A DNA stretch of 7,307 nt from an uncultured Desulfovibrio sp. (GTDB lineage Bacteria > Desulfobacterota > Desulfovibrionia > Desulfovibrionales > Desulfovibrionaceae), in the NCBI GenBank assembly GCA_946490455.1, contig CAMLXE010000089.1, positions 1 to 7,307 on the forward strand, written 5' to 3'. How positions within the stretch are numbered: position 1 is the stretch's first letter; each line of letters starts with the position of its first letter. Under the pieces are notes generated by a model. The model ran no database searches, was not told the origin of the DNA, and was given only the letters and a program-made list of their open reading frames with translations. The translations under genes and the position numbers were made by a program. Shown here piece after piece: positions 1 to 6,496 of the stretch.

Positions 1-24
1 TTATCAGACATAAGGATTTCATTT

Positions 25-873
25 ATGAAAAAGACTGTTGAACTACATGCAAGACCAGAGCTTCCTCTGGTTATTGCCCACCGTGGTGCCCGGGGACATG
101 CTCCGGAAAACACTCTGACTTCTGCCACACTGGCGCATACTGTACATGCTGACCTCTGGGAACTGGACGTCAACTATACGCGAGACGGCAAACTGGTTGT
201 CATGCATGATGACACGCTTGTCCGCACAACCAATGTAGAAAAGGTCTATCCTGGCCGTCCTTCCTACCGCGTGTGTGACTTCACCCTCGACGAACTGAAA
301 AGGCTTGACGCAGGCTCCTGGTATGCAGGGAGAGACCAGTTTGGTACCATTGCGGCCGGTGAGCTCACTGCTGAAACTCTGGCTACATTTACAGGCCTGA
401 ATGTTCCTACCCTTGAAGAAGCCCTTCTTCTGACCAGAGATTTCGACTGGGCTGTCAATGTGGAAATCAAAAATCACGAGCACCTTATTGGTCACACAAC
501 TGTAACAGAAGATGTGTTAAAGCTGATCCGCCGGCTGGATATGGTAGAAAGAGTTATCATTTCCTCATTCCAGCACAGGTATCTGCTGGAATGCCACAAG
601 TTGTGCCCGGAAATTGCCACGGGGGCACTGGTGGAAGCTGTCCGCCCGACTGATCCTGTTGCCCTTTGCCGGGAACTTCAGGTCAATGCCTACCATCCGG
701 ACCGCCTGATTCTCGCCCCCGGTGATCTGCCGGCACTCCGTGACGCCGGGTTTGCCGTCAATGTCTGGACTGTCAATGACATGGATGAGGCAAAACGTCT
801 GATAGACGAAGGTGCTAGCGGAATCATTACCGATTTCCCTGCTGCCTGTCGTACTGCACTGGGCAGGGACTAG
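25..873 (+). CDS. ugpQ: Cytoplasmic glycerophosphodiester phosphodiesterase (UgpQ type)
   Basis: This 282-residue protein belongs to the GDPD family, which hydrolyses glycerophosphodiesters such as glycerophosphocholine or glycerophosphoethanolamine to sn-glycerol-3-phosphate and the free alcohol. The catalytic signature is complete: HR at residues 19-20, E28 in PENT, E46 and D48 in ELDV, H61 in MHDDTL, and E147/K149 in VEIKN. There is no signal peptide, so it should act in the cytoplasm like UgpQ rather than in the periplasm like GlpQ. It is somewhat longer than E. coli UgpQ (about 247 residues), partly because of an extra stretch near residues 104-127. The ATG at 25 is preceded by AAGGA at 12-16, eight bases away. 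It lies directly upstream of the importer genes on the same strand, which supports a role in processing diesters that UgpBAEC brings in. Only 24 bases lie upstream, so its promoter and any earlier operon genes cannot be seen. Confidence 0.93.
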   Translation: MKKTVELHARPELPLVIAHRGARGHAPENTLTSATLAHTVHADLWELDVNYTRDGKLVVMHDDTLVRTTNVEKVYPGRPSYRVCDFTLDELKRLDAGSWYAGRDQFGTIAAGELTAETLATFTGLNVPTLEEALLLTRDFDWAVNVEIKNHEHLIGHTTVTEDVLKLIRRLDMVERVIISSFQHRYLLECHKLCPEIATGALVEAVRPTDPVALCRELQVNAYHPDRLILAPGDLPALRDAGFAVNVWTVNDMDEAKRLIDEGASGIITDFPAACRTALGRD

Positions 874-1018
874 GTTCTCGGGAAAAGATACTCTTCCGAA
901 AGCTATATCAGGTATTCACAGACAAGCTTCTCCGGTTATCCGGAGGAGTCTTTCCTTTCCGGGGCGAAGGCCCCGAAAATCCAACCGGACCTAACAGTCC
1001 GCAACGGCAGGAGAACAT
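874..1018 (+). promoter_or_regulatory. ugpQ-ugpB intergenic region with hairpin cluster
   Basis: The 145 bases between ugpQ and ugpB hold three short inverted repeats in a row that could fold in RNA. The first has arms CTCCGG 930-935 and CCGGAG 940-945 around TTAT, extendable with G-U pairs to about 926-949, and is followed by a pyrimidine run at 949-960. The second has arms GGGGC 961-965 and GCCCC 970-974. The third has arms CGGAC 986-990 and GTCCG 997-1001. The first, with its TCTTTCCTTTCC tail, looks like a weak or partial terminator. The cluster could reduce read-through from ugpQ, protect the 5' end of ugpB mRNA, or be part of a leader for an internal promoter. I see no convincing -35/-10 pair. 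The repeats are seen directly; the roles are inference. Confidence 0.5.
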
Positions 1019-2335
1019 ATGCGTTCTTTCCGAATGGTGGCCTTGCTGGCCGCGTGTCTGATGCTGATGGCAGCACCCGTTCAGGCCAAGACCACAATTA
1101 CCTTCTGGCATGGCATGGGTGGGGAACTTGGTGAGATTACCGACAATATCATCAAAGACTTCAACGCATCCCAGGACAAGTATGAAGTCAAGGGCGTGTA
1201 CAAGGGCAACTACGATGAAGCCATGACCGCCGCTATTGCAGCTTTCCGCGCAAAACAGCATCCCAACATCATCCAGATCTTTGAAGTGGGAACAGCCAGC
1301 ATGATGGCAGCCAAAGGCGCCATCCGTCCCATCAACGAAATCATGGACAATGCCGGAACTCCGCTGGACATGTCCAAATTCCTGCCTTCCGTAACCAGCT
1401 ACTACTCCACGAGTGATGGCAAGCTCATCGCCATGCCGTTCAACGCCTCTACCACGGTTCTCTACTATAACAAGGATGCCGTGAAAAAGGCTGGTGGCGA
1501 TCCTGAAGCCTTCCCCAAGACATGGCCTGAAGTTGCCGATCTGGCCAGAAAGATCAAGGAATCCGGTGCCTGCAAATATGGTATGACCAGCGGCTGGCAG
1601 TCCTGGGTTCAGCTTGAAAGCTTCTCTGCCTGGCACAATGTTCCCTTTGCCTCCAATCATAACGGCTTCGATGGCCTTGATACCAAGCTGGAATTCAATG
1701 GTCCTCTGCAGGTCAAGCATATTGATTTCCTGTCCAAGCTGAACAAGGAAGGCGTCTTCGTATATGTGGGACGCAAGTCCGAAGCCATCAATACCTTTAC
1801 GTCCGGTGAAGCCGGTATCCTCATGAACTCCTCAGGGTCCTATGCTGCCGTCAAGGCCGGCTCCAAGTTCCCTTGGGGCGTAGCCGTACTGCCTTACTGG
1901 CCCGATGTTAAGGGTGCCCCTCAGAATACCGTTATCGGTGGTGCTGCAATCTGGGCCATGGCCGGCCATTCCAAGGATTCCGAAAATGGCGTGGCAGCCT
2001 TCCTCAACTACCTGCTGCAGCCCGAAATCCAGGCCAAATTCCATCAGGATACCGGATATGTTCCTGTTACCCTGGCTGGCTATGAACTGACCAAGGAGCA
2101 GGGATTCTATGACAAGAACCCTGGTACCGACATGGCAGTAAAGGCCCTCTCCGACAAGAAGCCCACGATCAACACGCTTGGTCTGCGTCTGGGTAATTTT
2201 GTCCAGATCCGCAATATCATTGACGAAGAACTTGAAGCTGTATGGGCTGGCAAGAAAACTGCCCAGCAGGCTCTCGACGAAGCCGTAAAGCGCGGCAATG
2301 TTGAACTTCGTCGTTTTGAAAAGGCCAACAAGTAG
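1019..2335 (+). CDS. ugpB: Periplasmic sn-glycerol-3-phosphate-binding protein UgpB
   Basis: This is the 438-residue solute-binding subunit (E. coli UgpB has the same length) of the ABC importer for glycerol-3-phosphate and glycerophosphodiesters. Residues 1-23 form a signal peptide with a charged start, a hydrophobic core and an APVQA ending, giving likely cleavage before K24. The mature start, TITFWHGMGGELG, and the block YKGNYDEAMTAAIAAFRAK are close to E. coli UgpB as I recall it. So is the C-terminal GLRLGN...QIRNIIDEELE...GKKTAQQALDEAV with the ending RRFEK. These matches separate it from generic sugar-binding proteins of the same fold. The first conserved segment and the GLRLGN arginine belong to the ligand pocket in the known structure. 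AGGAG at 1009-1013 sets the ATG. A LAAC string at residues 10-13 resembles a lipobox, but it falls inside the hydrophobic core, so a soluble periplasmic protein is more likely. It is followed after 73 bases by ugpA, with a strong hairpin between them. Confidence 0.95.
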   Translation: MRSFRMVALLAACLMLMAAPVQAKTTITFWHGMGGELGEITDNIIKDFNASQDKYEVKGVYKGNYDEAMTAAIAAFRAKQHPNIIQIFEVGTASMMAAKGAIRPINEIMDNAGTPLDMSKFLPSVTSYYSTSDGKLIAMPFNASTTVLYYNKDAVKKAGGDPEAFPKTWPEVADLARKIKESGACKYGMTSGWQSWVQLESFSAWHNVPFASNHNGFDGLDTKLEFNGPLQVKHIDFLSKLNKEGVFVYVGRKSEAINTFTSGEAGILMNSSGSYAAVKAGSKFPWGVAVLPYWPDVKGAPQNTVIGGAAIWAMAGHSKDSENGVAAFLNYLLQPEIQAKFHQDTGYVPVTLAGYELTKEQGFYDKNPGTDMAVKALSDKKPTINTLGLRLGNFVQIRNIIDEELEAVWAGKKTAQQALDEAVKRGNVELRRFEKANK

Positions 2336-2345
2336 TCTTGTTCCC

Positions 2346-2371
2346 GGGGGAGAAGGCGACTCTTCTCCCCC
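2346..2371 (+). promoter_or_regulatory. Stem-loop between ugpB and ugpA
   Basis: A perfect 10-bp inverted repeat, GGGGGAGAAG at 2346-2355 and CTTCTCCCCC at 2362-2371, closes a six-base loop 11 bases after the ugpB stop. It is followed by CTCCTTTC but by no true T run, so it is at most a leaky terminator. Hairpins in this place in binding-protein operons (the malE-malF gap is the classic case) protect the upstream message from 3' decay and let the binding protein be made in excess over the permease. I infer the same role here. Confidence 0.7.
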
Positions 2372-2397
2372 CTCCTTTCATGCAAGCCAATTTCCCA

Positions 2398-2403
2398 AAG
2401 GAG
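2398..2403 (+). promoter_or_regulatory. Shine-Dalgarno site that fixes the ugpA start
   Basis: AAGGAG ends five bases before the ATG at 2409. An in-frame ATG further upstream at 2298 lies inside ugpB and would add 37 residues unlike any UgpA, so the start at 2409 is preferred. Confidence 0.85.
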
Positions 2404-2408
2404 ACCAT

Positions 2409-3302
2409 ATGCAGGATGAACGTTACGCGTTCAAGGGCAAAAAGCATCTGCTTCTGCCCCTTCTCTTCCTGCTGCCCCAGCTGGTCATCACGGTGGTGTT
2501 TTTCTTCTATCCTGCCGGTGAGGCCCTGATGGGATCGTTCTATATGGAGGATTCGTTCGGTCTGTCGAAAGAATTCGTCGGGCTGGAAAACTTTGCAATT
2601 CTCTTTTCCGATCCCGGGTATCTCGAAACGCTACGCCTGACTTTTATCTTCAGTCTTGCCACCATTGTCCTTACCATGGGTACAGCTCTGCTCATGGCTG
2701 TTGTTGCAGACCAGATCAACTGGGGTGGCACGCTGTACAAGTCAATGCTCATTATCCCCTACGCCGTAGCTCCGCCACTGGCGGGTGTTCTCTGGCTCTT
2801 TCTCTTTAACCCATCAAGTGGTGTACTGACTGGCTTCCTCGACAGTCTGGGCTATACCTGGAACCACAAGATCAACGGGAACCAGGCACTGCTGCTGCTT
2901 GTCATCTCGGCCTCCTGGAAGCAGATTTCCTATAACTTTCTCTTCTTCCTTGCCGGATTGCAGGCTATTCCCCGCTCCCTTATCGAAGCGGCAGCCATTG
3001 ACGGCGCAACTCCGTGGAACCGATTCCGCAGCATCATTTTCCCGCTGCTTTCACCCACAACATTCTTCCTGCTGGTCGTCAACACCATTTATACCCTCTT
3101 TGAAACATTTGGTATCGTCCATGCCGTTACCCAGGGTGGCCCCTCCCGTGCGACGGAGACCCTGATCTACAAAGTCTTCAACGATGGTTTTATCGGACTT
3201 GACTTTGGTGGCTCATCAGCCCAGTCGGTCGTACTCATGTTCATCGTCATGATTCTGACCTTCCTCCAGTTCCGTTATATTGAACGCAAGGTCACCTACT
3301 AG
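2409..3302 (+). CDS. ugpA: Glycerol-3-phosphate ABC transporter permease UgpA
   Basis: This 297-residue inner-membrane protein (E. coli UgpA is 295) is one half of the UgpAE channel. Six hydrophobic segments can be seen near residues 13-35, 74-100, 110-133, 160-184, 212-236 and 270-288. The EAA loop that docks onto the ATPase lies at 193-212 (EAAAIDGATPWNRFRSIIFP). The segment THGGP-like TQGGPSRATETLIYKVF near 241-257 is typical of the UgpA/MalF-type subunit of sugar and glycerol-phosphate importers. The start at 2409 follows a strong Shine-Dalgarno site and gives the family's usual length and N-terminus. The gap to ugpE is only 27 bases, so the two permease genes are almost certainly co-transcribed. 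The specific name rests on its position between ugpB and ugpE; by sequence alone it is a carbohydrate-type MalF-class permease. Confidence 0.94.
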   Translation: MQDERYAFKGKKHLLLPLLFLLPQLVITVVFFFYPAGEALMGSFYMEDSFGLSKEFVGLENFAILFSDPGYLETLRLTFIFSLATIVLTMGTALLMAVVADQINWGGTLYKSMLIIPYAVAPPLAGVLWLFLFNPSSGVLTGFLDSLGYTWNHKINGNQALLLLVISASWKQISYNFLFFLAGLQAIPRSLIEAAAIDGATPWNRFRSIIFPLLSPTTFFLLVVNTIYTLFETFGIVHAVTQGGPSRATETLIYKVFNDGFIGLDFGGSSAQSVVLMFIVMILTFLQFRYIERKVTY

Positions 3303-3329
3303 CAGGGCTCGAGGAAGAAAGGATTCGTT

Positions 3330-4175
3330 ATGGTAGAAAAAAAAGGACTCGGAAGAGCGATAAGTCATGCGGTTCTCCTGTTTGGAGCTGCAATCGTACT
3401 CTTTCCCCTGTATATAGCGCTGGTTGCTACTTCTCATACCTATGACGTACTCATTGGTACAACCCCACTCTGGTTCGGAGAGGAGTTTTTCAACAACTTC
3501 ATTACGGTACTGACTCAAGGACTCAAGGCTGCCGGTGGCATTCCTGTCTGGGTCATGATGGGCAACAGTCTGATCATGGCACTGGGTATTGCCATCGGTA
3601 AGATAGTCATCTCTCTCACGGCAGCCTATGCCATTGTCTTCTTCCGCTTCCCGGGAAGGGAATTGTGCTTTGTATTGATCTTCATCACGCTCATGATGCC
3701 GGTCGAAGTACGTATCGTTCCGACGTTCCAGGTTGCCGCCAATCTGAACTTCATCGACAGCTATGCCGGTCTGATTCTGCCGCTCATTGCTTCGGCAACA
3801 GCAACCTTCCTGTACCGGCAGATGTTCATGACCATCCCCCAGGAACTGCTTGAAGCAGCCCGCATCGACGGAGCTGGTCCCTGGCGCTTCTTTGTGGACG
3901 TGGTTCTGCCGCTTTCCCGTACGAATACGGCAGCTCTCTTTGTCGTCCTGTTCATCTATGGCTGGAACCAGTATCTCTGGCCTCTGCTCGTCACCAATCA
4001 GGAAGGCATGTACACCATTGTCATGGGTATCCAGCGCATGGTGAACATTCCCGACGCCGTACCCGAATGGAACCTGATCATGGCTGTAGCGCTCCTCGGC
4101 ATGCTGCCTCCTCTGCTTGTGGTGCTCGGCATGCAGAAACTGTTCGTCCGCGGCCTTGTCGAAACCGAGAAATAA
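3330..4175 (+). CDS. ugpE: Glycerol-3-phosphate ABC transporter permease UgpE
   Basis: This 281-residue inner-membrane protein, the same length as E. coli UgpE, is the second channel subunit. Its hydrophobic segments lie near residues 12-33, 74-104, 111-133, 142-161, 199-221 and 249-268. The EAA loop at 175-194 (EAARIDGAGPWRFFVDVVLP) contacts UgpC. Features typical of the MalG/UgpE class are the MMPVEVRIVPTF segment near 122-133, the YGWNQYLWPLL segment near 210-220, and the short positively charged C-terminal tail after KLFVRG. AAAGGA at 3318-3323 supports the ATG at 3330. The gene sits 27 bases after ugpA and 28 bases before ugpC, consistent with one transcript and matched amounts of the membrane and ATPase subunits. 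Confidence 0.95.
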   Translation: MVEKKGLGRAISHAVLLFGAAIVLFPLYIALVATSHTYDVLIGTTPLWFGEEFFNNFITVLTQGLKAAGGIPVWVMMGNSLIMALGIAIGKIVISLTAAYAIVFFRFPGRELCFVLIFITLMMPVEVRIVPTFQVAANLNFIDSYAGLILPLIASATATFLYRQMFMTIPQELLEAARIDGAGPWRFFVDVVLPLSRTNTAALFVVLFIYGWNQYLWPLLVTNQEGMYTIVMGIQRMVNIPDAVPEWNLIMAVALLGMLPPLLVVLGMQKLFVRGLVETEK

Positions 4176-4203
4176 CCTCCTTCATATATCTTGAGGACAG
4201 ACA

Positions 4204-5301
4204 ATGGCAAACGTTCGCCTGCAAAATCTGGATAAGACGTTCAACAAGAATAAGGTGCTTTCCGGACTCAATCTTGAAGTCCCGGATGGTTCATTTATGG
4301 TCATGGTCGGCCCTTCAGGCTGCGGGAAATCCACAGCACTGCGCTGTATTGCCGGTCTGGAAGAAGTAACATCCGGCAAGATCTATATCGGTGATGAAGA
4401 TGTCACCCAGAAAGAGCCCAAAGACCGTAACATCGCCATGGTGTTTCAGAACTACGCGCTCTATCCGCACATGAATGTTTTTGAAAACATCACCTATGGT
4501 CTGAAGGTGCGTGGCATTCCTCTCGAAGAAAGAAAACGCCGTGCTGCGGAAGCAGCCAAACTTCTCGGTCTGGATGGACTGCTGGAACGGATGCCCAGAC
4601 AGCTTTCCGGTGGTCAGCGCCAGCGCGTTGCCATGGGACGGGCGATAGTCCGCGAACCCAGCGTCTTCCTCTTCGACGAACCGCTCTCCAACCTGGATGC
4701 CAATCTGCGCAATCAGATGCGTATCGAACTGCGTCGTCTGCACCAGCGTCTTGCCACCACCAGTATCTATGTGACACATGATCAGGTGGAAGCCATGACG
4801 CTTGCAGAGAAGATCCTTGTTCTTCGCGCCGGCAAAATCGAACAGTATGGAACTCCGGACGATGTCTATCTGCGACCGGCTTCCATCTTTGTTGCCCAGT
4901 TCATGGGATCGCCGTCCATGAACATCATGCAGGCATCCACAGATGGTGAGTCCATCATTCTTAAGGATGGAACCCGTCTCGCTGGGGTACAGGCTCCGGA
5001 CATCAATCTGGCAGTCTGCCGGGGCGATATTCGTCTTGGCCTTCGCAGCGAAGACCTCATGCTGGATCCTGAAGGGGCCATTCGTGTTACGGTGGACATT
5101 GTAGAAGCGCTTGGTTCTGATACCCTTGCCTACTGCCATCCTGTAGGAAGTGATACCACCAGCGGTCTCGAGCAGAAAGACGCTGTCATTGTTCGTCTGC
5201 CCGGAACCCGACGCCCGGCTTCTGGAGATATCATCCGTCTGACTGCCCGTCCCGGTCATGGGCACGTCTTCCATCCGGATACTGAACTTCGCTGCATCTG
5301 A
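4204..5301 (+). CDS. ugpC: Glycerol-3-phosphate ABC transporter ATPase UgpC
   Basis: This 365-residue protein is the ATP-hydrolysing subunit that powers the Ugp importer on the cytoplasmic face of the membrane (E. coli UgpC is 356). All nucleotide-binding motifs are intact: Walker A GPSGCGKST at 36-44, Q-loop Q82 in MVFQNYALYPHM, signature LSGGQ at 134-138, Walker B FLFDE at 155-159, D-loop SNLD at 162-165, and switch H192. The LFDEPLSNLDA block and the GSPSMNIM linker near 236-242 mark the MalK/UgpC group. Residues from about 240 onward form the C-terminal TOBE-type regulatory domain, where MalK-family ATPases bind regulators and receive feedback. GAGGA at 4193-4197 precedes the ATG. It is the last gene of the operon, with a strong terminator 39 bases after its stop. 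MalK-like ATPases can serve several importers, but the neighbours make the Ugp role clear. Confidence 0.95.
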   Translation: MANVRLQNLDKTFNKNKVLSGLNLEVPDGSFMVMVGPSGCGKSTALRCIAGLEEVTSGKIYIGDEDVTQKEPKDRNIAMVFQNYALYPHMNVFENITYGLKVRGIPLEERKRRAAEAAKLLGLDGLLERMPRQLSGGQRQRVAMGRAIVREPSVFLFDEPLSNLDANLRNQMRIELRRLHQRLATTSIYVTHDQVEAMTLAEKILVLRAGKIEQYGTPDDVYLRPASIFVAQFMGSPSMNIMQASTDGESIILKDGTRLAGVQAPDINLAVCRGDIRLGLRSEDLMLDPEGAIRVTVDIVEALGSDTLAYCHPVGSDTTSGLEQKDAVIVRLPGTRRPASGDIIRLTARPGHGHVFHPDTELRCI

Positions 5302-5339
5302 TCAGCACCCTTCCGGGCTGAAATCGTATTCAATCTAAG

Positions 5340-5376
5340 CGAAAAGGACCTTTGCTCAAGGCAAAGGTCCTTTTCG
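5340..5376. terminator. Bidirectional Rho-independent terminator between convergent genes
   Basis: A perfect 16-bp inverted repeat (arms 5340-5355 and 5361-5376, loop TCAAG) lies 39 bases after ugpC and 37 bases beyond the stop of the opposite-strand dehydrogenase gene. The outer stem contains an A4/T4 pair, and the + strand continues with CGTTTC after TTTT, so it can act in both directions. A weaker hairpin (TCAGC 5302-5306 with GCTGA 5317-5321) precedes it just after the ugpC stop. Confidence 0.88.
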
Positions 5377-5394
5377 TTTCACAAATGCACACCA

Positions 5395-5411
5395 CGTCTG
5401 AAAAGCAGACG
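5395..5411 (-). other. Small hairpin at the 3' end of the dehydrogenase gene
   Basis: The arms CGTCTG (5395-5400) and CAGACG (5406-5411) form a 6-bp stem with a five-base loop, starting one base beyond the stop codon of the minus-strand dehydrogenase gene. On the minus strand the loop reads CTTTT but no T run follows. It is probably an accessory 3' hairpin ahead of the main terminator at 5340-5376. Confidence 0.4.
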
Positions 5412-5412
5412 A

Positions 5413-6423
5413 TCAGTTCGCCCTGGCTTTCTTCAGCCATGAGCCATTGACCAGATTTCTATATTCACCACGCAACCATGCCTCAATATTCTCAGCCATG
5501 ATTCGCGTGATATTTTTTCGGGCGGTCAGTGTCGCCCATGCGATATGCGGTGTCAGCAACGTATTTGGTGTATGCAGCAAGGGATTATCTGAAGAAGCAG
5601 GCTCTCTGGAAAGGACATCTGCTCCCAAGCCTGCCAGTTTGCCTGTCCGGAGCGCCTCTGCCACGTCCTTCTCCTGCAGGAGAGGACCACGAGCAAGATT
5701 AAGCAATATTGCCCCATTCTTCATCCGGGAAAGAAACGCTCTGTCCACAAGCCCGCGCGTCTGCTCACTGAGCGGACAGTGCAGAGACAGCACATCAGAC
5801 GCAGCAAGGACCTTTTCAAGGTCTGCGTATTCCACAGGATATGATACGGGGACAGCCGTTTTCGCCAGTTCCTGCCCGGACTTGCGGACCGATGCTGCCA
5901 TGACGTGCATTCCGAAGGCATGGGCCAGTTCTCCCACCCGACGTCCAATCGTACCAAAACCAAGGATCCCCATGGTCTTGCCCGACAGTTCAATCTGAGG
6001 GGTATCCCAGAAACACCAGTCAGGTCCTGCAGCCCATCGTCCAGACCGTATCCCCGCATCATGAACTTCCGTACGGCGGCACAGCTCCAGGAGCAGAGCA
6101 AACGTGTGTTGAGCAACAGCCTCGGTGCCATAATCGGTCACATTGAATACAGGGATGCCTCGCTTACCTGCTGCCTGTATATCTACAACATCATAGCCTG
6201 TTGCAATAACACCAATGCAACGCAGCCTCGGTAAGGCGGCGATACAGTCTGCATCCAGACGAACCTTATTGGTAATCAGAATCTCGGCATCTCTGCTTCG
6301 CTCAAGCCGCAATTCCGGTGGAGTTCTGTCGTAAACGGTCAGTGATCCCGTTACAGCCTCCAGCGGATCCCAGGGATTATCTCCCGGATTCAGCGTATAC
6401 CCATCAAGAACGACACACTTCAT
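5413..6423 (-). CDS. D-2-hydroxyacid dehydrogenase, glycerate/hydroxypyruvate reductase-like
   Basis: This 336-residue cytoplasmic enzyme of the D-isomer-specific 2-hydroxyacid dehydrogenase family interconverts a 2-oxoacid and its D-2-hydroxyacid using a nicotinamide cofactor. Seen in order are an N-terminal substrate-domain half, the Rossmann motif GFGTIG at 155-160, catalytic R245 in LNLARGPL, E274 in SREP, and H293 in TPHIAWAT. The HIAWAT form of the histidine motif and the overall length point to the HprA-like glycerate dehydrogenase branch, which acts on hydroxypyruvate and often glyoxylate; the exact substrate is not proved. The position after the second Rossmann strand, usually acidic in NAD enzymes, is S178 followed by V, R180 and K181, which may favour NADPH. 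AGGAGG (6429-6434 on the minus strand) lies five bases before the ATG at 6423. An in-frame upstream ATG at 6471 has no such site and would add 16 unconserved residues. It converges on ugpC and is not part of that operon. Confidence 0.88.
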   Translation of the reverse strand: MKCVVLDGYTLNPGDNPWDPLEAVTGSLTVYDRTPPELRLERSRDAEILITNKVRLDADCIAALPRLRCIGVIATGYDVVDIQAAGKRGIPVFNVTDYGTEAVAQHTFALLLELCRRTEVHDAGIRSGRWAAGPDWCFWDTPQIELSGKTMGILGFGTIGRRVGELAHAFGMHVMAASVRKSGQELAKTAVPVSYPVEYADLEKVLAASDVLSLHCPLSEQTRGLVDRAFLSRMKNGAILLNLARGPLLQEKDVAEALRTGKLAGLGADVLSREPASSDNPLLHTPNTLLTPHIAWATLTARKNITRIMAENIEAWLRGEYRNLVNGSWLKKARAN

Positions 6424-6428
6424 AGCGA

Positions 6429-6434
6429 CCTCCT
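6429..6434 (-). promoter_or_regulatory. Shine-Dalgarno site that fixes the dehydrogenase start
   Basis: AGGAGG on the minus strand lies five bases before the ATG at 6423 and is a full match to the anti-Shine-Dalgarno core. It decides the start against the in-frame ATG at 6471. The inverted repeat at 6438-6457 begins only three bases upstream of it. Confidence 0.85.
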
Positions 6435-6437
6435 CCC

Positions 6438-6457
6438 TGTTCCGGATACCCGGAACA
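6438..6457. promoter_or_regulatory. Inverted repeat next to the dehydrogenase ribosome binding site
   Basis: On the minus strand, 8-base arms TGTTCCGG and CCGGAACA flank a GTAT spacer, ending three bases from the Shine-Dalgarno site. In RNA this is a stable 8-bp hairpin with a tetraloop next to the ribosome site. In DNA it has the size of a dimeric repressor operator. Its core TCCGGGTATCCGGA differs at one base from 931-944 upstream of ugpB. The role is inferred. Confidence 0.5.
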
Positions 6458-6478
6458 CAACATTCTGCCAAGCCTTTT

Positions 6479-6496
6479 CCCAGAGAGCTCTCTGGG
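6479..6496. repeat. 18-bp perfect palindrome upstream of the dehydrogenase gene
   Basis: CCCAGAGAGCTCTCTGGG reads the same on both strands and is centred about 64 bases upstream of the dehydrogenase ATG. It could be an operator site or form a 7-bp RNA hairpin in the leader. No downstream T run on the minus strand makes it a terminator there. The palindrome is seen directly; its function is unknown. Confidence 0.5.

Noticed and set aside
1049..1057. Lipobox-like LAAC at residues 10-13 of UgpB, suggesting a lipoprotein
   Set aside because: The cysteine would follow a core of only about seven hydrophobic residues, and the hydrophobic stretch continues past it to a good signal peptidase I site after residue 23.
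908..1720. 270-codon open frame on the minus strand overlapping ugpB
   Set aside because: It is a shadow of the ugpB reading frame and the leader, with no recognisable motif or Shine-Dalgarno support.
2298..2408. N-terminal extension of UgpA by 37 residues from an upstream ATG
   Set aside because: It overlaps ugpB and the intergenic hairpin, lacks a ribosome site, and the start at 2409 gives the normal family length.
4315..5274. Long 319-codon open frame on the minus strand within ugpC
   Set aside because: It is entirely antisense to a well-conserved ATPase gene with all motifs intact and has no ribosome site or recognisable domain.
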